Positions 1-6,681 of a DNA stretch of 10,569 nt are shown one piece after another. Positions within the stretch are counted from its first letter, which is position 1. The number at the start of each line of letters is the position of its first letter. This DNA comes from Maricaulis sp042095695. GTDB lineage: Bacteria; Pseudomonadota; Alphaproteobacteria; Caulobacterales; Maricaulaceae. Below the pieces are notes generated by a model. That model searched no databases. It had not been told where the DNA came from and was given only the letters and a program-made list of their open reading frames with translations. The translations under genes were made by a program, and so were the position numbers. Location of the stretch: the NCBI GenBank assembly GCA_042095695.1, contig JBELMP010000087.1, forward strand, positions 1 to 10,569, given 5' to 3'.

Positions 1-66
1 ATCATCCTACGCAGTCATGCGGGCCGTCTTCTCTTAGGTCCGCGCAAGAGGTTGACGGAGACCCAA

Positions 67-1017
67 ATGGCGGACACGCAGTATTCTCTAGAGGGCAAAA
101 GAGTATGGGTCGCAGGCCATAAAGGCATGGTTGGTTCCGCCCTGTGCCGTCGGCTTGCCCGCGAAAACACTGCCGAGATCCTGACGGTATCGCGCGATGA
201 GGTCGACCTGGCGCGTCAGGCGGACATCGAGGCCTGGATTGAAAAGGCCCGCCCAGATGCGGTGTTCATCGCTGCGGCAAAGGTCGGCGGCATTTGGGCC
301 AACAATAATTTCCCTGTAGATTTTCTCTATCAGAACATGATGATAGCGGGAAACATCATACACGCGGCCCACACAGTCGGAGTAGAAAAACTCCTCTATC
401 TTGGTTCCTCTTGCGTTTACCCGCGCCTGGCACCTCAGCCCATTGAGGAAAGCGCTCTGCTGACCGGACCGCTAGAGCCGACCAATGAATGGTATGCGGT
501 CGCAAAGATCGCCGGTGTCAAACTCTGTGAAGCCTTCCGCAAACAATATGGCTGCGACTTCATTTCTGCCATGCCGACCAATCTATACGGCCCGTTTGAC
601 AATTATGATTTGAATTCCTCCCACGTTGTCCCAGCATTGATGCGCAAGGCCCATGAGGCCAAGCTCGCGGGAGCGGATAGCATGGAGATTTGGGGCTCCG
701 GAAAACCGCTCCGCGAATTCCTCCATGTTGATGATTGTGCAGACGGGCTGGTGCATCTTATGCGCCATTACTCCGCCGCCGAGCTCGTGAATCTTGGCTC
801 TGGAGCGGAATTCTCCATCGAGACACTCGCGCGCACGGTTATGAAAGCTGTCGGCTTCGAAGGCACGCTCACCAAGGACAGCAGCAAGCCGGACGGAACG
901 CCGCGAAAACTGATGTCAGCCGACAAGATGCGATCGCTTGGCTGGACTCCGACCATACCGCTGGAACAGGGACTTAAAGACACTTATTCGTGGTTTCTCG
1001 CAAACAAGGTCGATTAG
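67..1017 (+). CDS. fcl: GDP-L-fucose synthase (GDP-4-keto-6-deoxy-D-mannose 3,5-epimerase/4-reductase)
   Basis: Cytoplasmic NADPH-dependent enzyme that epimerises and reduces GDP-4-keto-6-deoxymannose to GDP-L-fucose, a donor for fucose in LPS, capsule or exopolysaccharide. It is an extended short-chain dehydrogenase of 316 aa, normal for the family. Visible motifs are the nucleotide-binding GHKGMVG (residues 17-23), the catalytic GSSCVYP segment (Ser115, Cys116), the YxxxK pair Tyr143/Lys147, and His186 in SSHVVP, which matches the family's acid/base histidine. The ATG at 67 is preferred because GGAG lies 6 nt upstream. A TTG at 52 is in frame but has its purine-rich stretch directly abutting it. 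The frame stays open to the left edge, so a longer start cannot be formally excluded. Codon use looks more AT-tolerant than in the methionine genes. No partner gene such as gmd is in the window. Its last four bases overlap the 3' end of the convergent phosphoesterase gene. Confidence 0.93.
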   Translation: MADTQYSLEGKRVWVAGHKGMVGSALCRRLARENTAEILTVSRDEVDLARQADIEAWIEKARPDAVFIAAAKVGGIWANNNFPVDFLYQNMMIAGNIIHAAHTVGVEKLLYLGSSCVYPRLAPQPIEESALLTGPLEPTNEWYAVAKIAGVKLCEAFRKQYGCDFISAMPTNLYGPFDNYDLNSSHVVPALMRKAHEAKLAGADSMEIWGSGKPLREFLHVDDCADGLVHLMRHYSAAELVNLGSGAEFSIETLARTVMKAVGFEGTLTKDSSKPDGTPRKLMSADKMRSLGWTPTIPLEQGLKDTYSWFLANKVD

Positions 1018-1832
1018 ACAGCAGGAATCTGTTCGGCCAATTGCCCCCCAATGCGGATTGGTTCGATCCGTTTGGCCAGCCCGGTTGCCGGATCGGTCTC
1101 GACAAAAACGCCGCACAAGGTCGGCTCACCGCTGGCAGGTTCAAACCGCGCGGTGCGCAGGCGCGTTGTAAAACGCCGCATCGGCTCTTCCTTATCCATG
1201 CCGATGACACTGTCGTAGTCGCCGCACATGCCCGCATCGGTCTGATAGCCTGTCCCGCCGGGAAGAATGCGCGCATCCGCGGTCGGGACATGGGTGTGCG
1301 TCCCAACGACAAGGCTCGCCCGGCCGTCACAGAAGATACCCATGGCATTCTTTTCACTGGTGGCCTCGGCATGCATATCGACAATGACGGCGTCCGCAAC
1401 CTCGCCCAGCGGCGCGGCCGCCAGCTCACGCTCGACCGCGACAAAGGGGTCGTCCAGCGTCTCCATGAAGAGATTGCCCATCACATTCATCACCAGGACG
1501 CGATGCCCGCCAGGCGTTTCGAACAGGTTTGCACCCTTGCCCGGGGTCGAGCCGACCGGATAATTCGCCGGACGCAGCAGGCGCGGTTCGCGCTCGATGA
1601 AGGACAAGGCCTCGCGCTGGTCCCAGGCATGATTGCCCAGGGTGAGAACATCAGCACCCATCGCAAAAAGCGCCTCGGAAATGCGTTCGGTAATACCAAA
1701 TCCCGCCGCCGCATTTTCGGCATTGATCACGGTAAAGTCGAGCGATAGCCGGGATTTGATCTCAGGCAAATGCGCCTCGACCGCGCGTCGTCCGGCCTTG
1801 CCGACAATATCTCCGAAAAATGCGAACCGCAT
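1014..1832 (-). CDS. YmdB-type metallophosphoesterase (TIGR00282 family)
   Basis: Calcineurin-like di-metal phosphoesterase of 272 aa, the usual length for this family. Studied Bacillus YmdB hydrolyses 2',3'-cyclic nucleotides, but the alphaproteobacterial members are poorly characterised. Metal-ligand motifs are in place: GDIVG with Asp8, INAEN with Asn37 and Glu39, the GNHAWD signature with Asn67/His68, His154 in VDMHAEATSEK, and GTHTHV with His179/His181. The ATG at 1832 is supported by GAGG on the minus strand (1838-1841), 5 nt away. It lies 85 bp downstream of metH-B on the same strand with no T-tract terminator between, so it may be the last gene of the metF-metH transcript. No membrane segment or signal peptide is visible. 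In many alphaproteobacteria this family sits beside 5-formyl-THF cyclo-ligase (from memory), and here the methionine block lies between the two. The family call is firm and the substrate is unknown. Confidence 0.9.
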   Translation of the reverse strand: MRFAFFGDIVGKAGRRAVEAHLPEIKSRLSLDFTVINAENAAAGFGITERISEALFAMGADVLTLGNHAWDQREALSFIEREPRLLRPANYPVGSTPGKGANLFETPGGHRVLVMNVMGNLFMETLDDPFVAVERELAAAPLGEVADAVIVDMHAEATSEKNAMGIFCDGRASLVVGTHTHVPTADARILPGGTGYQTDAGMCGDYDSVIGMDKEEPMRRFTTRLRTARFEPASGEPTLCGVFVETDPATGLAKRIEPIRIGGQLAEQIPAV

Positions 1833-1848
1833 GCTTGCCTCACTCCGT

Positions 1849-1884
1849 CTTCATCCTCTCATATGGCGCAAGCCCACGATGAAG
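1849..1884. repeat. 7-bp perfect inverted repeat between metH-B and the phosphoesterase gene
   Basis: CTTCATC (1849-1855) and GATGAAG (1878-1884) are exact inverted copies separated by 22 nt, within the 85-bp gap between metH-B and the phosphoesterase gene. No T-tract follows, so this is not a convincing terminator. It could fold in the mRNA just upstream of the phosphoesterase ribosome site, or be chance. Confidence 0.3.
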
Positions 1885-1917
1885 TCCAAGCGGGAAACAC
1901 GGTGCATGCCGCTGTGA

Positions 1918-4557
1918 CTATCCCTCGTCGAGGATCGGGGCGAGCGCACGCTCCGCCTCGGCCAGGGTCCAGCCCTTACGCGCAGCATAGTCATCGACCT
2001 GATCGGAGCGTATCCGCCCGACCGCAAAATAGTGACTGTCCGGATGCGAGAGATAGAGCCCCGAAACCGAGGAGGCCGGTGTCATGGCAAAGGAGTTGGT
2101 CAGGCTGATGCCAACGCGTTCCGGGGCCTCCAGGAGTTTGAAAAGTGTACGCTTTTCCGAATGATCCGGTTGCGACGGATAGCCTGCGGCGGGCCGAATT
2201 CCCGCATAGGCCTCCGCAATCAGCTCGGCGTTGGAAAACACCTCATCCGGCGCATAGCCCCAATGGGTCCTGCGCACTTCCTGATGCAGCCATTCTGCAG
2301 CCGCCTCGGCGAGACGGTCGGACAAGGCCTTGAACATAATGCCGGAATAATCGTCCTGCGCGGCGGCAAACTCGCGATCCTTGGCGGGGTTTTCGCCGGC
2401 GCTGACAGCAAAACCACCAAGCCAATCCGGCTGACTGCCGATCGGCGCGAGAAAGTCGAATTGCGACAGATGCGGCAGATCATTGGTCTTCGCCGCCTGC
2501 TGGCGCAAACCATAGAAACGTTCAAGGACATCCGAGCGTGTCTCATCGGTGTAAAGCACCGCGTCATCGCCATCGCGCTGGGCCGGCCAGAATCCGATAA
2601 CGCCTTTCGGCTGCAGCCAGTTTTCCTTAACGATCCGGGCCAGCATGGCCTTTGCGTCGGCATGGAGACTGCGTGCCGCCTCCCCCTTATTGGGATCATC
2701 AAGGATGGAGGGATAGCTCCCCTTGATCTCCCAGGTGAAGAAGAAGGGCGTCCAGTCGATGTAATCGACCAGCTCTTTCAATGGGATATCGAAGTGTTTC
2801 ACACCGGTGAAAGCCGGTTTGGGCGGGGTGTAGCTGAACCAGTCCGTCGTCCAGGCATTGGCGCGCGCCGCCTCCAGCGGCAGACGCGATTTCGCGGCCC
2901 GTGCCGCCAGGCGACGCTGGCGAATCTTGGCCAGTTCCTGACGGTTCTTTTGCGTATAAAGGTCGACGCTTTCGCCAAGCAAGTTCGACACAACGCCCAC
3001 TGCTCGACTGGCATCCAACACATGAATCACCGGTGCAATGTCAATCACCGGATCAATCTTCACCGCCGTATGTGCCGGGCTTGTCGTTGCGCCGCCGATC
3101 AGCAGGGGAATGTCGATCTTCTGACGCTCCATCTCCTGGGCAACGAAAACCATCTCGTCGAGCGAGGGCGTAATCAGACCGGATAGTCCGATGATATCCG
3201 CTTTTTCCGTAAGCGCGGTTTCGAGGATTTTCTCACTGGGGACCATCACCCCCAGATCGATGACCTCATAGCCATTACACTGCAGCACGACGCCGACGAT
3301 ATTCTTGCCGATATCGTGGACATCACCTTTCACCGTGGCCATGACCACCTTGCCCGCAGAGCTGAGGGCCTCCCCTTTGGCCGCCTTTTCCTCTTCCATG
3401 AAGGGAATGAGATGCGCCACGGCCTGTTTCATCACACGGGCTGACTTCACGACCTGCGGCAGGAACATCTTGCCCTCGCCGAAAAGGTCGCCGACGACAT
3501 TCATACCGTCCATCAAGGGGCCTTCGATGACATGCAGCGGCCGGGCATTTTCCAGCCTTGCCTCTTCAGTGTCCTCGATGATGAATTCATTGATACCGTG
3601 AACCAGGGCGTGACGCAGCCGATCGCTGACCGGTGCCTCCCGCCAACTCAGATCGCGGACCTTCTGTGCACCGCCACCCTGGTCGCGATAACGTTCGGCC
3701 GCTTCCAGCAGGCGATCGGTGGAATCCTCGCGCCGATTGAGGATGACGTCCTCGACCAGCTCACGCAGCGACGGCTCGATTTCATCATAGATGTCGAGCT
3801 GGCCGGCATTGACGATCCCCATATCCATACCCGCGCGGATGGCGTGATAAAGGAAGACGGAATGCATGGCCCGGCGTACCGGCTCATTGCCACGGAAGGA
3901 GAAGGAGATGTTGGACAACCCGCCGGAGACGTGACAGCCCGGCAGCTCTGAACGAATGCGTTTGGTCGCCTCGATGAAAGCGACGGCATAATCATTATGC
4001 TCCTCGATCCCTGTCGCGACAGCAAAGATATTGGGATCGAAAATGATATCTTCGGGCGGAAACCCGATCTGATGCACCAGGATCTCATAGGCGCGCTTGC
4101 AAATCTCGAACTTGCGTTCGGCGGTTTCTGCCTGGCCCGTCTCATCAAACGCCATGACCACGACTGCCGCACCATAGGACAGGCATTTGCGCGCCTGCTC
4201 GACAAAGGGCGCCTCGCCTTCCTTCAGCGAGATGGAATTGACGATGGCCTTGCCCTGGACATTTTGCAGCCCCGCCTCGATCACCTCCCATTTGGAACTA
4301 TCGATCATCAACGGTACCCGGGCGACATCCGGTTCACCGGCAATCATGCGAAGAAAGGTCGTCATCGCCTCGACGCTGTCGAGCAGACCTTCATCCATGT
4401 TCACATCGATGATCTGGGCGCCATTCTCCACCTGCTGGCGAGCCACGGCGACCGCATCGGCATAATTGCCTTCGGTGATGAGGCGGCGGAATCGAGCCGA
4501 ACCGGTTACATTGGTTCGCTCGCCGACATTGACGAACGTCGATACTGCTGGGGTCAT
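1918..4557 (-). CDS. metH: Methionine synthase, C-terminal component (pterin-, cobalamin- and SAM-binding domains)
   Basis: Carries methyl transfer from 5-methyl-THF to cob(I)alamin and the reductive reactivation of B12, and must work with the separately encoded homocysteine component. Of 879 aa, residues about 8-270 form the pterin-binding barrel (FVNVGERTNVTGS at the start), about 310-400 the helical cap, and about 402-535 the B12 fold with GDVHDIG (His414 as the lower cobalt ligand), GLSGLITPS and LLIGGATTS. Residues about 560-879 form the SAM-dependent activation domain. Asp601, Glu782, Arg788 and Tyr793 align with E. coli Asp946, Glu1128, Arg1134 and Tyr1139 by motif. The ATG at 4557 is the first possible start after the upstream TGA, and no Shine-Dalgarno sequence is visible before it. 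The frame is the same as metH-A, with stop plus three codons between them. With 352 aa upstream, the total of 1231 aa is close to E. coli MetH (1227). Confidence 0.96.
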   Translation of the reverse strand: MTPAVSTFVNVGERTNVTGSARFRRLITEGNYADAVAVARQQVENGAQIIDVNMDEGLLDSVEAMTTFLRMIAGEPDVARVPLMIDSSKWEVIEAGLQNVQGKAIVNSISLKEGEAPFVEQARKCLSYGAAVVVMAFDETGQAETAERKFEICKRAYEILVHQIGFPPEDIIFDPNIFAVATGIEEHNDYAVAFIEATKRIRSELPGCHVSGGLSNISFSFRGNEPVRRAMHSVFLYHAIRAGMDMGIVNAGQLDIYDEIEPSLRELVEDVILNRREDSTDRLLEAAERYRDQGGGAQKVRDLSWREAPVSDRLRHALVHGINEFIIEDTEEARLENARPLHVIEGPLMDGMNVVGDLFGEGKMFLPQVVKSARVMKQAVAHLIPFMEEEKAAKGEALSSAGKVVMATVKGDVHDIGKNIVGVVLQCNGYEVIDLGVMVPSEKILETALTEKADIIGLSGLITPSLDEMVFVAQEMERQKIDIPLLIGGATTSPAHTAVKIDPVIDIAPVIHVLDASRAVGVVSNLLGESVDLYTQKNRQELAKIRQRRLAARAAKSRLPLEAARANAWTTDWFSYTPPKPAFTGVKHFDIPLKELVDYIDWTPFFFTWEIKGSYPSILDDPNKGEAARSLHADAKAMLARIVKENWLQPKGVIGFWPAQRDGDDAVLYTDETRSDVLERFYGLRQQAAKTNDLPHLSQFDFLAPIGSQPDWLGGFAVSAGENPAKDREFAAAQDDYSGIMFKALSDRLAEAAAEWLHQEVRRTHWGYAPDEVFSNAELIAEAYAGIRPAAGYPSQPDHSEKRTLFKLLEAPERVGISLTNSFAMTPASSVSGLYLSHPDSHYFAVGRIRSDQVDDYAARKGWTLAEAERALAPILDEG

Positions 4558-4566
4558 GGTTTCAGA

Positions 4567-5625
4567 TCAGGCCGTGAGTTCAAAGGGCTCGAGACCGGAC
4601 AGCCGCATGGCCCGCTCGCGCCGCACCGGATTGCGGGGTCTTGCCATTTCAACCGAGGCCGCAATCGCTCGAATATGCTCCGGTGTCGTTCCACAGCAAC
4701 CACCGAGAATATTGACCAGGCCGGCCTGGGCCCACTCGCCGAGATGCGTGGATGTCTGACCCGGCGTTTCATCATATTCGCCCATATCATTGGGCAGGCC
4801 GGCATTGGGATAGGCCAGGACAAGGGTATCTGCAACACGGCTGATCTCTGCGATATACGGCCGAAGTTCGTCGGCCCCCAGCGCACAATTCAAGCCGACC
4901 GCCCAGGGCTTGGCATGTCGGACCGAGTACCAGAAGGCCTCGGCGGTCTGACCCGACAGGGTGCGACCGGACCGGTCTGTGATCGTGCCTGAGATCATGA
5001 TGGGTAAAGTCACACCACTGGCAGCTTCCAGGTCCAGCACGGCCTTGATGGCCGCCTTGGCATTGAGCGTGTCGAAGACAGTCTCAATCAGGAAGAAATC
5101 GACATACTCCGCCATCGCCTCAGCCTGTTCGAAATAGGCCTGGCGCACGGTCTCGAAACTGACATCGCGATAGCCGGGATCATTCACATCCGGCGAGATG
5201 GAAAGGGTTTTATTGGTCGGCCCGATTGCGCCGGCCACAGCTGTCACCCGGCCGGTGGCCGCAGCGAACGCATCCGCCGCCTCTCGCGCCAGCCGCGCGC
5301 CTTCTCGCGCAATCTCGGCGGCCACGCCCTCCATACCATAATCGGCCTGGGCGATGGTCGTCGCAGAAAACGTATTCGTCTCGACGATATGAGCGCCCGC
5401 TTCGAAATAGGCGGTGTGGATAGCCTTGATCGCTTCGGGCTGGGTCAGGTTCAACAGGTCATTATTGCCCTTGACCGGCGAGGGCCAGTCCGTGAACCGC
5501 GAGCCGCGAAACGCAACCTCCTCAAATTTGAGGTCCTGGATCTGGGTGCCCATTGCACCGTCGAGCAACAGCACCCGCTCCTTCGCAATCGCCTCGATCG
5601 CTGCCAGTCGTTCGGCCCGGTTCAT
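4567..5625 (-). CDS. metH: Methionine synthase, N-terminal component (homocysteine S-methyltransferase domain)
   Basis: Zinc enzyme module that binds and deprotonates homocysteine to receive the methyl group from methylcobalamin. The 352 aa correspond to domain 1 of one-chain MetH. The zinc cysteines are Cys247 (GLNCALGA) and Cys310-Cys311 (ILGGCCGTTPEHI), numerically the same positions as in E. coli MetH. Further landmarks are LLLDGAMGTQIQ (19-30) and ETNTFSATT (82-90). The protein stops just after LSGLEP, the conserved linker that leads into domain 2 in single-chain MetH, so the split is exactly at a domain border. The ATG at 5625 overlaps the metF stop as ATGA and has GGGAGAGG a few bases upstream, so it is probably translationally coupled to metF. 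An open frame reaching to 5757 would run into metF and is not used. Stand-alone Hcy methyltransferases (MmuM/YitJ types) are less likely, given the adjacent remaining MetH domains. Confidence 0.95.
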   Translation of the reverse strand: MNRAERLAAIEAIAKERVLLLDGAMGTQIQDLKFEEVAFRGSRFTDWPSPVKGNNDLLNLTQPEAIKAIHTAYFEAGAHIVETNTFSATTIAQADYGMEGVAAEIAREGARLAREAADAFAAATGRVTAVAGAIGPTNKTLSISPDVNDPGYRDVSFETVRQAYFEQAEAMAEYVDFFLIETVFDTLNAKAAIKAVLDLEAASGVTLPIMISGTITDRSGRTLSGQTAEAFWYSVRHAKPWAVGLNCALGADELRPYIAEISRVADTLVLAYPNAGLPNDMGEYDETPGQTSTHLGEWAQAGLVNILGGCCGTTPEHIRAIAASVEMARPRNPVRRERAMRLSGLEPFELTA

Positions 5626-6500
5626 GCCGCCTCTCCCTTGGCCGGTTGCGGCTGCGGCTTCACCCCGAGAAGCCGGCAGGTCGAATAGGCCAGCTCGGCC
5701 CGGTTCAGCGTGTAAAAGTGGAAGGTATCGACACCGCCATCGCGCAGGCTGTCGCATAATTTGGCCGCGACATGCGCCGTGACCAGCCGACGCGTTTCCA
5801 CGTCATCATCCAGACCGTCATAGGTTTCGTGCAACCAGCGCGGCAGGCTGGCACCGCACAGGCCGGCAATCCGCTTCAGACCGTTAAAATTCGGCTGCAG
5901 CATAATGCCCGGAACGATCGGAATCCTAATGCCTGCAGCGCGTGCGCGATCGCGGAATGCCAAGAAGATTTCCGGTTCGAAGAAGAATTGCGTGATAGCG
6001 CGGGTTGCGCCCGCATCAATCTTCGCTTTCAGCAGATCGAGATCATAATCCAGCGATGCGCTTTCGGGATGTTTTTCAGGATAGCATCCGACGGAGATCT
6101 CGAAATCGCCGATCGCTTTGATGCCTGCGGCCAGCTCGGCGGCATTGGCGTAGCCGCCCGGATGCGGGCGATAGGCCTCGCCCAGACCTTCGGGTGGATC
6201 GCCCCGTAGCGCGACGATATGGCGAACACCGCAGGACCAGTAATCGCGGATCACGTCGTCGACTTCTTCCCGCGTGGCACTCACACAGGTCAGATGCGCT
6301 GCCGGGGCAATACCGGTTTCCTGAACGATGCGGCGCACCGTGCGATGGGTGCGGTCACGCGTCGACCCGCCAGCCCCGTAGGTAACAGATACGAAATCCG
6401 GCCCGAGCGGTTCGAGCTTGCGGATCGAACTCCACAGCGTCTCTTCCATCGCCTCCGATTTGGGCGGAAAAAACTCAAATGAAATCACGGGCTCTGTCAC
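5622..6500 (-). CDS. metF: 5,10-methylenetetrahydrofolate reductase
   Basis: FAD enzyme reducing 5,10-methylene-THF to 5-methyl-THF, the methyl donor used by the downstream split MetH. It is a TIM barrel of 292 aa, typical for bacterial MetF. ISFEFFPPKS holds Glu9 (equivalent to catalytic Glu28 of E. coli), LRGDPP holds Asp101 (Asp120 of E. coli, near the flavin), and ITQFFFE holds Gln172, a folate-contacting position. SVTYGAGGS lies near residue 40. The GTG at 6500 is chosen because GAGGAG lies 7 nt upstream. The in-frame GTG at 6515 would add five residues but its GAGG directly abuts the start. This is the first gene of the minus-strand operon and its 3' end overlaps metH-A by four bases. 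The candidate ArsR-type operator at 6544-6559 lies some 44 bp upstream of the start. Unlike many alphaproteobacteria, no arsR-methyltransferase gene precedes metF here. Confidence 0.95.
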   Translation of the reverse strand: MTEPVISFEFFPPKSEAMEETLWSSIRKLEPLGPDFVSVTYGAGGSTRDRTHRTVRRIVQETGIAPAAHLTCVSATREEVDDVIRDYWSCGVRHIVALRGDPPEGLGEAYRPHPGGYANAAELAAGIKAIGDFEISVGCYPEKHPESASLDYDLDLLKAKIDAGATRAITQFFFEPEIFLAFRDRARAAGIRIPIVPGIMLQPNFNGLKRIAGLCGASLPRWLHETYDGLDDDVETRRLVTAHVAAKLCDSLRDGGVDTFHFYTLNRAELAYSTCRLLGVKPQPQPAKGEAA

Positions 6501-6543
6501 GCCGCTACTCCTCACCCTCGATTGGGGATGCTGTCATATACAC

Positions 6544-6559
6544 ATAAAGATATCTTTAT
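6544..6559. promoter_or_regulatory. Candidate ArsR-family (SahR/SamR-like) operator between metF and metK
   Basis: ATAAAGATATCTTTAT is a perfect 16-bp palindrome in the AT-rich divergent region. It lies upstream of both metF and metK. AT-rich palindromes of this kind before metF, metH, metK and ahcY are bound in proteobacteria by ArsR-family SAH or SAM sensors (SahR, SamR). Assigning this site to such a factor is inference, since the regulator gene is not in the window. A -10-like TATGAT (6582-6587) lies just downstream for metK and a -10-like TATATG (minus strand, 6535-6540) for metF. Neither has a good -35 box, but both would place the palindrome over or beside the -35 region, as expected for a repressor. 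Confidence 0.62.
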
Positions 6560-6651
6560 AACCCCTGAATGACCAGTAAAATATGATAGCTCGCAACAGT
6601 TCGGTGTAAGACGCTTGCATCTTTTGACCGTATCTGGTCTATGCGCCCGAC

Positions 6652-6667
6652 ATAAAGCAATCGTTAT
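6652..6667. promoter_or_regulatory. Second, degenerate operator copy just before metK
   Basis: ATAAAGCAATCGTTAT matches the upstream palindrome at 13 of 16 positions and keeps one exact ATAAAG half. It ends three bases before the metK ribosome site (GAGGA, 6670-6674). Centre-to-centre distance from the perfect site is 108 bp. It could be a second repressor site, or chance similarity in AT-rich DNA. Confidence 0.4.
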
Positions 6668-6681
6668 ATGAGGATATTGTA

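Noticed and set aside
1..37. End of an upstream gene (frame 2 reads SSYAVMRAVFS then TAG at 35-37)
   Set aside because: Eleven residues are too few to recognise, and another frame is open through the same stretch, so no CDS is claimed.
2032..3186. 384-aa plus-strand frame opposite metH-B (also 3997-4992 and 990-1748)
   Set aside because: These lie fully over conserved metH or phosphoesterase sequence, have no family motifs and are rich in residues expected from antisense reading.
4558..4569. metH as a pseudogene broken by a nonsense mutation
   Set aside because: Both halves keep all catalytic and cofactor residues, the break lies exactly in the domain linker, and split metH is, as I recall, a normal state in some alphaproteobacteria.
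5626..5757. N-terminal extension of metH-A into metF
   Set aside because: It overlaps conserved metF coding sequence. The ATG at 5625 has a strong ribosome site and gives E. coli-like numbering of the zinc cysteines.
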